A DNA stretch of 5,068 bases from RGIG2206 sp045540915 (GTDB lineage: Bacteria > Bacillota > Clostridia > Oscillospirales > Acutalibacteraceae): contig JAZQID010000155.1 in NCBI GenBank assembly GCA_045540915.1, forward strand, positions 1 through 5,068. The letters are read 5' to 3'. The first letter of the stretch is position 1. Every line of letters starts with the position of its first letter. Positions 1-5,068 of the stretch are shown here, one piece after another. The notes below the pieces were generated by a model. That model saw nothing but the letters and a program-made list of their open reading frames with translations. It did no database searches and was not told where the DNA came from. The position numbers and the translations under genes were made by a program.

Positions 1-690
1 CTTACCCATCTTCTTACCGTCACTGGTCTGCAGAAGCTTAACGGTAAGGCCGTAGACCTCCTTGCCGTCGCATCTGCGGTTAAGCTCAATGCCGCCGATA
101 ATGTTGCTCCACTGGTCATCACCGCCAAGTTGCATAACACATCCGTGTTTGCGATTAAGCATAAGGAAGTCGTAGCTCTGCATCAGCATATAGTTAAGCT
201 CGAAGAAGGACAGTCCTCTCTCAAGTCTCTGCTTGTAACACTCGAAAGCGAGCATCCTGTTGACCGAGAAATGAACTCCGACCTCGCGCAAGAAATCGAT
301 ATAGTTAAGGTTGTCGAGCCAATCGGCGTTATTGACCATCAGAGCCTTGCCGTCAGAGAAGTCGATGAACTTTGCCATCTGCTTCTGGAAGCAGGCAACG
401 TTATGATTGATATCTTCCTTGGTCAGCATCTTGCGCATATCGGTCTTACCTGAGGGGTCGCCGATCATTCCGGTACCGCCGCCAAAGAGAGCGATCGGAC
501 GGTGTCCGGCACGCTGCATATGAGCCATTACCATCATAGCAACAAAGTGGCCAACGTGCAGGCTGTCAGCAGTCGGGTCGAATCCAATATAAAACGTGAC
601 CTTCTCATTCTCAAGAAGATCGCGCACCTTCTCTTCATCGGTGCATTGCGCTATCATACCGCGCGCTTTCAAATCATCAAATACGGACAT
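1..690 (-). CDS. tyrS: Tyrosine-tRNA ligase (TyrRS), N-terminal 230 residues; 3' end beyond window
   Basis: Class Ic aminoacyl-tRNA synthetase that activates tyrosine with ATP and charges tRNA-Tyr in the cytoplasm. Reading from ATG at 690-688, 230 codons run open to the window edge. The Rossmann fold is complete with its signatures: YIGFDPT (34-40), the HIGH motif as HVGH (45-48), GDPSGK (77-82), YMLMQSYDF (167-175), QLGGDDQW (187-194), and the start of the KMSKS-type loop as KKMGK (226-230). Tyr34, Thr40, His45, His48 and Asp78 sit at the same numbers as in the well-studied Geobacillus stearothermophilus enzyme, which supports the start. AGGAGG lies 7 bases upstream. The family is about 400-420 residues long, so the anticodon-binding helical and C-terminal S4-like domains lie off the window. 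It follows recN by 42 bases and has its own consensus promoter. No truncation or frameshift is seen in the visible part. Confidence 0.97.
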   Translation of the reverse strand, partial: MSVFDDLKARGMIAQCTDEEKVRDLLENEKVTFYIGFDPTADSLHVGHFVAMMVMAHMQRAGHRPIALFGGGTGMIGDPSGKTDMRKMLTKEDINHNVACFQKQMAKFIDFSDGKALMVNNADWLDNLNYIDFLREVGVHFSVNRMLAFECYKQRLERGLSFFELNYMLMQSYDFLMLNRKHGCVMQLGGDDQWSNIIGGIELNRRCDGKEVYGLTVKLLQTSDGKKMGK

Positions 691-697
691 TTATATG

Positions 698-703
698 CCT
701 CCT
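698..703 (-). promoter_or_regulatory. Shine-Dalgarno site of tyrS
   Basis: AGGAGG (complement of cctcct) lies 7 bases before the ATG at 690. It is the only full six-base match among the gene starts in this window, consistent with high translation of a housekeeping synthetase. Confidence 0.9.
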
Positions 704-726
704 AATCAAAATACAAAACTTGGTAG

Positions 727-755
727 ATTATACTACATCTTTTCGCCCTTGTCAA
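727..755 (-). promoter_or_regulatory. Perfect consensus sigma-A/sigma-70 promoter for tyrS
   Basis: On the minus strand, TTGACA (755-750) and TATAAT (732-727) are separated by exactly 17 bp, a full 12/12 match to the vegetative promoter consensus. The -35 box and spacer lie in the last codons and stop of recN; the -10 box begins directly after the recN TAG. Transcription would start near 719-721, giving a leader of about 30 nt to the tyrS ATG, with the AGGAGG site inside it. Orientation and position relative to tyrS make a functional reading likely. The start site itself is inferred. Confidence 0.85.
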
Positions 756-2403
756 TCAACTCTCGCGCAGATGCAAGCATTGTTTGGCTAGGTGCAGAGC
801 CTGACATAATTCGCGCCACCTCTATGACCCGTTCTTCCCTGTCGAGATGGTCGACGTTGGTAAAGGTTCGGCCGTCATCTGATGTCTTTGTGATCCTGAA
901 ATGATGGTCGGCCAAGGCAGCGATCTGCGGCAGGTGGGTCACACAAAGCACCTGAACATTTCTTGCGATGGACTTTAGCTTTACTCCGACCTGCTGAGCC
1001 GCGTGACCGCTAATACCGGTATCGATCTCGTCAAATATGAGGGTAGGCACGTCATTTTTATCGGCAAGCACCCTCTTTATCGCAAGCATAATGCGTGAAA
1101 GTTCACCGCCTGATGCTATCTTGGCCATAGGCTTTGGAGTCTCGCCTGCGTTGACCGATATCATAAATTCAATATCATCTATGCCGTTCGCGCTAAGCTC
1201 GGTAACGCTGTGCGCACAGGTAAAGGTGACCTTCGGCATATCAAGTTCAGCAAGCTCCTTGCAGATAGCATCAGAAAATATTTCTGACGACTTCATTCTT
1301 GATGCTGAAAGCATCTTAGCAAGTTCGTTCACTTTCTTTAGCGCATCATCTCGCTCGATCCTTGCGTTCTCAATACGAAGTTCTGAGTTTTCAATATTAT
1401 CCAATTCAGTTCTTGCGTTATCGAGGTAATCAAGAATGTCCTGCTCCGATTTGCCATACTTATTTGAAAGACGGAACAGGTAATCAAGCCTTTCTTCGAT
1501 CTGTTCGGCAAGAACGGGGTCAAAACTGAGCTTGTCAAAACAAGAATCGATCTCTTCGACAATTTCCTGAATTTCATATCCGAATCCCGATAACTTTTCG
1601 GAAACTTCCTGTAACTTTTTGAAATAGTCAGAACAGGCATTCAGCCTTTCGGATGCAGAGAACAACGACTCGCTTATACTATCACTCTCGCCGTCACCGA
1701 CAAGCAAGCCCTTAGCGTTGTTCAGCGACTGAGCGATCGATTCGCTGCTTCTGATAAAATCACGCTGACGAATAAGCTCGTCCCGTTCGCCAACTTCGAT
1801 TTCAGCCGCCTCTAATTCAGCAATCTGGTAGCGCAGGAGCTCCATTCGCTCCTCGCTCTGATTGCTCATCGTCAACAAGGCTTGATAAGACTTTTCCTTC
1901 TCAACACAAGCGTTATAAGCGGCTTTATACTCGGTCAACAAGGCATTATTATCGGCAACCGAATCTATGTAGCCGATATGAGATGACGGGGTCAGCAGAG
2001 ACTGGTTATCGTGCTGTCCGTGGATGTTGATGAGGCGCTTGCCTATCTCCTTGAGCACCGCAACGGTTGCGGGCAAGCCGTTAACACGGATAACGTTCTT
2101 GCCGTCCGAGGTCAGCTTTCGATTCAACATCAATGTGCCGTCTTCACAATCATAACCCATCTCAGAAAGCCAAGCGGTAAGGTCAGGATCCAGATTCTCA
2201 AAAACCGCAGAGACAAGGGCATGATCCGCTCCCGTACGAATAAGATCGCGCGAGGTGCGTTCACCGAGGATCGCGTTGATCGAATCAATGACGATCGATT
2301 TTCCCGCACCGGTCTCACCGGTCAGGATGTTAAAGCCCGAATCAAAAACTATATCCGATTTTTCAATAATGGCAATGTTCTCAATATGCAACGACGTGAG
2401 CAT
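733..2403 (-). CDS. recN: DNA repair protein RecN (SMC-like ATPase)
   Basis: A cytoplasmic SMC-family ATPase of double-strand-break repair that gathers and holds DNA ends before RecA-dependent recombination. At 556 residues it has normal family length. Visible in order: the N-terminal half of the ATPase head with Walker A GETGAGKS (29-36); the Q-loop region INIHGQHDN (125-133); long charged helical stretches of coiled-coil character at about 155-230 and 295-375 around a less charged middle; then the C-terminal head with ABC signature SGGELSR (431-437), Walker B TLIFDEID (454-461) and H-loop VTHLPQ (488-493). All ATP-site motifs are intact. The ATG at 2403 is chosen because MLTSLHIENIAIIE matches the usual RecN N-terminus. 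It lies 9 bases after argR in the same reading frame and is probably translationally coupled to it. No LexA/DinR box is seen at the start. Its 3' end carries the tyrS promoter. Confidence 0.98.
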   Translation of the reverse strand: MLTSLHIENIAIIEKSDIVFDSGFNILTGETGAGKSIVIDSINAILGERTSRDLIRTGADHALVSAVFENLDPDLTAWLSEMGYDCEDGTLMLNRKLTSDGKNVIRVNGLPATVAVLKEIGKRLINIHGQHDNQSLLTPSSHIGYIDSVADNNALLTEYKAAYNACVEKEKSYQALLTMSNQSEERMELLRYQIAELEAAEIEVGERDELIRQRDFIRSSESIAQSLNNAKGLLVGDGESDSISESLFSASERLNACSDYFKKLQEVSEKLSGFGYEIQEIVEEIDSCFDKLSFDPVLAEQIEERLDYLFRLSNKYGKSEQDILDYLDNARTELDNIENSELRIENARIERDDALKKVNELAKMLSASRMKSSEIFSDAICKELAELDMPKVTFTCAHSVTELSANGIDDIEFMISVNAGETPKPMAKIASGGELSRIMLAIKRVLADKNDVPTLIFDEIDTGISGHAAQQVGVKLKSIARNVQVLCVTHLPQIAALADHHFRITKTSDDGRTFTNVDHLDREERVIEVARIMSGSAPSQTMLASARELIDKGEKM

Positions 2404-2410
2404 ACTGACC

Positions 2411-2421
2411 GATCATCTCCT
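2411..2421 (-). promoter_or_regulatory. Extended Shine-Dalgarno site of recN spanning the argR stop
   Basis: AGGAGATGATC matches 10 of 11 positions of AGGAGGTGATC, the full complement of the usual 16S rRNA 3' end. It leaves 7 bases to the ATG at 2403. Measured from the AGGAG core alone the spacing would be 13, so the extended pairing explains the unusual distance. The argR TGA (2415-2413) lies inside the element. Confidence 0.7.
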
Positions 2422-2868
2422 GATAAGATCATTAAGAAATCTGCAAAGTTCTGCCGATTCTTCGGTGGAGCGGGTAATGATAAGCACGGTGTCGTCTCCG
2501 GCAATAGTGCCGAGAATAAGATCGTGCTGCATCATATCGATGGTAGCGCAGGCGGCCTGTGCCATACCCGAACTGCACTTGACAACGACGTTGTTAAGTG
2601 CATAGTCAATGGACAAAACAGCCGAACGGATAAACGCCGTATTATTTGCCACATCATCGGTAGCAACCGTCTTGGACACGGAATAGTAATACTTCCCGTT
2701 AGAGTCCTGAACCTTTACAAGATTGAGTTTCTTTACGTCTCTTGACACGGTGGCTTGGGTAGTTTCCACTCCCACATTTTTGAGCAATACAAGCAGATCA
2801 TCCTGAGTTTCCACCGAATTCTTGCTGATAAGGTCAAGAATAAGTTCTCTTCTTTCAAATGACTTCAT
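2413..2868 (-). CDS. argR: Arginine repressor ArgR/AhrC
   Basis: Arginine-responsive transcription factor that as a hexamer represses arginine biosynthesis and, in Firmicutes, can activate catabolism. The 151 residues match family length. Residues 1-65 form the winged helix-turn-helix DNA-binding domain, with the recognition segment TQATVSRDVKKL (37-48). Residues about 80-151 form the oligomerisation and arginine-binding domain, with SGMAQAAC (100-107) and the diagnostic GTIAGDDT (120-127), whose two aspartates (125-126) bind arginine. The ATG at 2868 follows AAGGAG by 7 bases and gives the standard N-terminus. It sits between nadK (11-base gap) and recN (9-base gap), the usual place for argR in clostridia. 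I see no ARG box at the start, so autoregulation is not supported locally. Codons 89-98 contain a 29-bp palindrome. Some Firmicutes carry several ArgR paralogues; arginine control is the family expectation. Confidence 0.97.
   Translation of the reverse strand: MKSFERRELILDLISKNSVETQDDLLVLLKNVGVETTQATVSRDVKKLNLVKVQDSNGKYYYSVSKTVATDDVANNTAFIRSAVLSIDYALNNVVVKCSSGMAQAACATIDMMQHDLILGTIAGDDTVLIITRSTEESAELCRFLNDLIRR
2574..2602. repeat. 29-bp near-perfect palindrome inside argR
   Basis: The left arm TGCACTTGACAACG (2574-2587) and right arm CGTTGTTAAGTGCA (2589-2602) are reverse complements at 13 of 14 positions around a single central base (2588). The one mismatch (2581/2595) is G-U in plus-strand RNA but A-C in the argR message. 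In that message it would form a hairpin of 12 pairs with one internal mismatch and a GUC loop. No U-tract follows, so it is not an intrinsic terminator. It encodes residues 89-98 of ArgR. Function is unknown: operator, RNA structure or chance are all open. Confidence 0.6.
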
Positions 2869-2875
2869 TTTATAT

Positions 2876-2881
2876 CTCCTT
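2876..2881 (-). promoter_or_regulatory. Shine-Dalgarno site of argR overlapping the nadK stop
   Basis: AAGGAG lies 7 bases before the argR ATG. Its first two A residues are the last two bases of the nadK TAA stop (2882-2880), so ribosomes ending nadK release on the argR initiation site. Confidence 0.85.
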
Positions 2882-3725
2882 AAAGATCGCTGATTTTGTG
2901 GCGAAGAATATCGTAAAAAGAATCACCCTTGATCTTGACAAGCTGAGTGCAAAGATCGGTTGCCTTGCGGATCCGAACGACCTCGTCTTCACCAAGAAGC
3001 ACTCCTTCGTCGCCGTCAAAGCGCGCAACCGCCTCTGTGCCATTTCCCTGCACGATCTTGACCTTGATATCGGTGTCGTCAGAAAGGACAAAGCCTCTCG
3101 AATACATCGACATTGAGCAAACAGGAACAAGAATCATACAGGAAAGCGAAGGATCGGTAACGGGTCCGCCTGCCGACATGGCGTATGCAGTAGAGCCCGT
3201 CGGAGATGACACTATCACTCCGTCAGCACGGAAGGACATGAAATCAGCTTCCCCGTTATACACCGAAATGTCAAGAATTCTTGAACGGTTGGTCTTACTT
3301 ACGTCCACTTCATTAAGGCAGTAATACTTTTTGTTCTCATCTCTTGAAAGTGTAGCTTCAAGCATCATTCTCTTTTCAATAGTGTAATTGCCGCTTACAA
3401 GGTTCTCGAGCAGGTCAAGCTCCCCTGTTTCAAGGCAGGCCATATACCCCAATCTGCCTGCATTTACACCAAGAACAGCCTTATTATACATAGCGGCCTT
3501 CTTAGCAGTATGAATTATGGTTCCATCGCCGCCTACCGCAACAATAATGTCGCAATTAAGCATAAGAGTATCCTCGTCAAGCGCAGGAGCATCAAGCTCC
3601 ATCGCCTCAGCAAGCGAAATCTCCAAATAGTATTTAAGCGAAAGGGAGTCAAGTTTGGCCAACAGCTTTCGCACCGCATCATCGGCATTTGATTTTTGCA
3701 GGTTGGCCACTATTCCTAATATCAT
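2880..3725 (-). CDS. nadK: NAD kinase (ATP-NAD kinase)
   Basis: Phosphorylates NAD+ to NADP+ with ATP (or polyphosphate in some members), the only de novo route to NADP(H). It is cytoplasmic and usually a homo-oligomer. The 281 residues agree with family length. Signatures: VAVGGDGTIIH (62-72), with GGDGT and the catalytic aspartate at 67; GVNAGRLGYMA (86-96); the NE pair of LNEV (138-139); and the substrate-binding segment RADGVIVSSPTGSTAY (166-181), followed by SAGGPVTDPS. The C-terminal region usually carries a Pro-His pair in a segment like SPHxLxxRP; here it reads PVCSMSMYSRGF (201-212), a mild departure. The ATG at 3725 lies 8 bases after tlyA, with an AGGTGAT site just upstream; the frame above it gives no better start. 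The stop overlaps the argR Shine-Dalgarno site. Assignment is firm. Confidence 0.97.
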   Translation of the reverse strand: MILGIVANLQKSNADDAVRKLLAKLDSLSLKYYLEISLAEAMELDAPALDEDTLMLNCDIIVAVGGDGTIIHTAKKAAMYNKAVLGVNAGRLGYMACLETGELDLLENLVSGNYTIEKRMMLEATLSRDENKKYYCLNEVDVSKTNRSRILDISVYNGEADFMSFRADGVIVSSPTGSTAYAMSAGGPVTDPSLSCMILVPVCSMSMYSRGFVLSDDTDIKVKIVQGNGTEAVARFDGDEGVLLGEDEVVRIRKATDLCTQLVKIKGDSFYDILRHKISDL

Positions 3726-3728
3726 AAC

Positions 3729-3735
3729 ATCACCT
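3729..3735 (-). promoter_or_regulatory. Shine-Dalgarno site of nadK overlapping the tlyA stop
   Basis: AGGTGAT pairs with the GGTGAT part of the anti-Shine-Dalgarno complement AGGAGGTGATC rather than with its AGGAGG core. It shares two bases with the tlyA TAG (3736-3734) and ends 3 bases before the nadK ATG. It is weaker than the sites of argR and tyrS, so coupling to tlyA translation is plausible. Confidence 0.55.
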
Positions 3736-4543
3736 ACTCAGAAAGAGATATGTGAGAACGCTCAACGACCTCACAGGGATCAAATTGCGCGGAATACGAG
3801 GGACAATCAGACTTTTGTATGTATGCGAGATATTCAATGTTGCCTTGCGGGCCCTTGATGGGTGAAAAATCAAGTCCAAGAACCGAGAAACCCGACTCCA
3901 CCATAAAATCGGTTATGGTTTTGACGACATCTTTGTGCACAGATTTATCGCGTACAACCCCCTTCTTGCCAACATTCTCTTTACCTGCCTCAAACTGAGG
4001 CTTAATAAGACAAACCGCATAACCTTCATTTTTGAGAAGAGTGTGGAGAACGGGTAAAATTAGCTTTAGAGAAATGAAGGAGACGTCAACCGATGCAAAA
4101 TCAAGCATATCAGGAACCTGCTCGGATGTAACGTACCTGAAATTTGTCCTTTCAAGATTGACGACTCGAGGATCGCAACGGAGTTTCCAAGCAAGCTGAC
4201 CGTAGCCAACATCGATGGCATATATCTTTTCGGCACCGTTCTGGAGCATACAATCGGAAAAACCGCCCGTCGAAGCACCGATATCTGCGCAGATCTTGCC
4301 ATCTAAAGCGATACCGTACACCTGCATCGCCTTTTCAAGCTTAAGTCCGCCGCGGCTGACGTAACGAAGAGTATTAGAGCGCACTTCAATCTTATCATTC
4401 TCGGAGACCTGAGTTCCGGGCTTATCTGCCTTTTGGTTATTGACATAGACATCCCCTGCCATTATCAGCACCTTGGCTTTTTCTCGGCTTTCAGTCAATC
4501 CGCGCTCAAAAACAGCGGCGTCAAGTCTGATCTTACTGCTCAA
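3734..4543 (-). CDS. tlyA: TlyA family rRNA (cytidine-2'-O)-methyltransferase
   Basis: SAM-dependent methyltransferase of the TlyA/hemolysin A family (YqxC in Bacillus). Characterised mycobacterial TlyA 2'-O-methylates cytidines of 16S and 23S rRNA, which affects capreomycin sensitivity; an exact target here is inference. The 269 residues show an N-terminal S4 RNA-binding domain (about 4-62), the linker YVSRGGLKLEKA (61-72), then an FtsJ-type Rossmann fold with SAM motif DIGASTGGFSDC (87-98), VDVSFISL (152-159) and KPQFEAGKENVGKKGVVRD (181-199). Lys68, Asp153, Lys181 and Glu237 align with the K-D-K-E catalytic tetrad. The start is TTG at 4543-4541, chosen because SKIRLDAAVFERG matches the family N-terminus and no in-frame ATG is nearby upstream; the first internal Met is residue 28, inside the S4 domain. 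It overlaps dxs by 11 bases. Older 'hemolysin' names are probably misleading. Confidence 0.95.
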   Translation of the reverse strand: MSSKIRLDAAVFERGLTESREKAKVLIMAGDVYVNNQKADKPGTQVSENDKIEVRSNTLRYVSRGGLKLEKAMQVYGIALDGKICADIGASTGGFSDCMLQNGAEKIYAIDVGYGQLAWKLRCDPRVVNLERTNFRYVTSEQVPDMLDFASVDVSFISLKLILPVLHTLLKNEGYAVCLIKPQFEAGKENVGKKGVVRDKSVHKDVVKTITDFMVESGFSVLGLDFSPIKGPQGNIEYLAYIQKSDCPSYSAQFDPCEVVERSHISLSE

Positions 4544-5068
4544 TATTATCCCCCATAATCGTATTATATATTGAATCTACATCGAAGCCGTATCTTGCAA
4601 ATGCTGAATCGGTCGACATATGCGGCACAAAGCCGTCGTCTATTGCAAAGATTCGGTACTCGCCCTTAAAGCCTGTCTCCACAAGTCTCGCGCCGATAGC
4701 CTCAGCGACTCCACCTGCGCGGACACCTTCTTCATAGAAGAATATTTTATCGTAAGCCTTTAACTCATCTACAAGACCTTCAGGCAGCGGCTTCACTCGA
4801 TTTATCTTACAGACCGATACACAGGCCTTTTCACAAGCGGCAGCAACATTACCAAAAAGGCGCCCATAGGTGACGACAAGGGCTTTTTCGCTCACTTTGT
4901 GCAGGGTATAATCACTGTCCGAAACTTCATACCAATCAGGCCTTGAGGGCTGCTTTCCTCTCGGATAGCGAACAGCATCCAAGCCTTTACGATAAAGAGC
5001 CTTCTTCAGCATCAACGAGACCTCTTCATAGTAGGAGGGCGCGTGAATGTGAACGTTGGGCACAGTAT
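4533..5068 (-). CDS. dxs: 1-deoxy-D-xylulose-5-phosphate synthase, C-terminal 177 residues; 5' end beyond window
   Basis: Thiamine-diphosphate enzyme joining pyruvate and glyceraldehyde 3-phosphate to 1-deoxy-D-xylulose 5-phosphate, the first step of the MEP isoprenoid route and a precursor for thiamine and pyridoxal phosphate. The frame is open across the right edge (complete codons from 5066), so the GTG at 5063 is an internal valine. Visible are the end of the pyrimidine-binding domain, PNVHIHAPS followed by AVRYPRG (31-37 of the visible part, whose arginine contacts substrate in the family), and the transketolase C-terminal domain, with VVTYGRL, the EEGVRAGGVAEAIG segment and DDGFVPHMS. 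Family members have about 580-640 residues, so roughly the last third is present. The C-terminus is intact and ends in TAA inside tlyA. Other transketolase-like proteins are possible, but the RYPRG context and the tlyA-nadK-argR-recN neighbours favour dxs. Confidence 0.93.
   Translation of the reverse strand, partial: TVPNVHIHAPSYYEEVSLMLKKALYRKGLDAVRYPRGKQPSRPDWYEVSDSDYTLHKVSEKALVVTYGRLFGNVAAACEKACVSVCKINRVKPLPEGLVDELKAYDKIFFYEEGVRAGGVAEAIGARLVETGFKGEYRIFAIDDGFVPHMSTDSAFARYGFDVDSIYNTIMGDNIEQ
4549..4554 (-). promoter_or_regulatory. Probable Shine-Dalgarno site of tlyA, inside dxs
   Basis: GGGGGA lies 5 bases before the TTG start at 4543, within the last codons of dxs. It is a modest match (GGGGGA against GGAGG-type pairing) and supports the TTG as the true start. 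Initiation probably relies on ribosomes arriving from dxs. Confidence 0.5.

Noticed and set aside
13..48. Inverted repeat CTTACCGT/ACGGTAAG in tyrS near the KMSKS-type loop
   Set aside because: Eight-base arms with a 20-base loop are expected a few times in a window this size, and no U-tract follows.
691..732. Intrinsic terminator between recN and tyrS
   Set aside because: The 42-base gap has no stem-loop followed by a U-tract, so recN transcription may read into tyrS.
130..904. Plus-strand open frames opposite tyrS and the recN end (130-453, 502-705, 596-904)
   Set aside because: These are mirror frames of tyrS and recN codons, with no family resemblance. The tyrS reading on the minus strand has all catalytic motifs.
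1271..1287. AT-rich inverted repeat TCAGAAA/TTTCTGA in recN
   Set aside because: Seven-base arms with a three-base loop are within chance expectation for a 5-kb window, and it lies in mid-gene with no regulatory context.
2058..2103. Clustered inverted repeats in recN (CCGCAAC/GTTGCGG at 2058-2072, then GGCAAG/CTTGCC with nested CGTTA/TAACG at 2072-2103)
   Set aside because: Arms are short (5-7 bp) and interrupted, and they fall on a conserved RecN segment (VIRVNGLPATV). There is no U-tract, so chance plus codon constraint is sufficient.
2401..2425. Possible LexA/DinR operator before recN (SOS control)
   Set aside because: No GAAC-N4-GTTC or similar palindrome is present. The gene starts 9 bases after argR inside an operon.
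2011..2745. A 244-codon open frame on the plus strand, antisense to recN and argR
   Set aside because: It lies wholly opposite two firmly identified genes with intact motifs. Its translation has no recognisable family features, and I saw no convincing Shine-Dalgarno site or promoter.
3271..3284. Perfect 14-bp palindrome TCAAGAATTCTTGA inside nadK, overlapping a TTGACA at 3274-3269
   Set aside because: Seven-base arms without a gap are expected at roughly 0.3 per 5 kb. No -10 box follows the TTGACA at 16-18 bp, and the sequence encodes conserved nadK residues.
3483..3488. TATAAT hexamer on the minus strand inside nadK
   Set aside because: No -35-like hexamer lies at 16-18 bp and no gene begins nearby. 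It is the coding sequence for MYNKA.
4563..4568. TATAAT hexamer on the minus strand, about 20 bases before the tlyA start
   Set aside because: The correctly spaced upstream positions match the -35 consensus poorly (about 2 of 6). A start here would leave almost no leader before the TTG, so an internal tlyA promoter is not supported.

Overview
The window is a dense, single-strand stretch of bacterial chromosome. Every gene I can support lies on the minus strand. Reading in the direction of transcription (high to low coordinates) the order is dxs (3' part only), tlyA, nadK, argR, recN and tyrS (5' part only). The run dxs-tlyA-nadK-argR-recN is a well-known gene order in Firmicutes. Together with AGGAGG-type Shine-Dalgarno sites, an ArgR/AhrC-type regulator and protein sequences of clostridial character, it points to a member of the Clostridia, possibly Ruminococcaceae/Oscillospiraceae-like. 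The family-level placement is inference. Stops TAA, TAG and TGA all end genes, so the standard bacterial code applies.

Layout. Positions 4533-5068 hold the C-terminal 177 residues of 1-deoxy-D-xylulose-5-phosphate synthase. It overlaps by 11 bases a TTG-started tlyA (3734-4543, S4-domain rRNA methyltransferase family). NAD kinase follows after 8 bases (2880-3725), then the arginine repressor after 11 bases (2413-2868), then the DNA-repair ATPase RecN after 9 bases (733-2403). The stop codons of tlyA, nadK and argR each lie within or overlap the Shine-Dalgarno of the next gene. This suggests one polycistronic, translationally coupled message. The products serve isoprenoid/thiamine precursor supply, ribosome modification, NADP supply, arginine control and recombination repair; they do not form one pathway. 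The common thread is conserved co-transcription.

The recN-tyrS junction differs. A perfect consensus sigma-A promoter (TTGACA, 17 bp, TATAAT) sits over the last codons and stop of recN and points at tyrS. It would give a leader of only about 30 nt, too short for the T-box riboswitch often found before Firmicutes aminoacyl-tRNA synthetase genes.

I see no mobile element, CRISPR array, RNA gene or intrinsic terminator, and no gene-free stretch longer than 42 bases. I do not see a new biological system here. The items most worth a second look are the tyrS promoter and a 29-bp near-perfect palindrome inside argR (2574-2602) that the coding function alone does not require.
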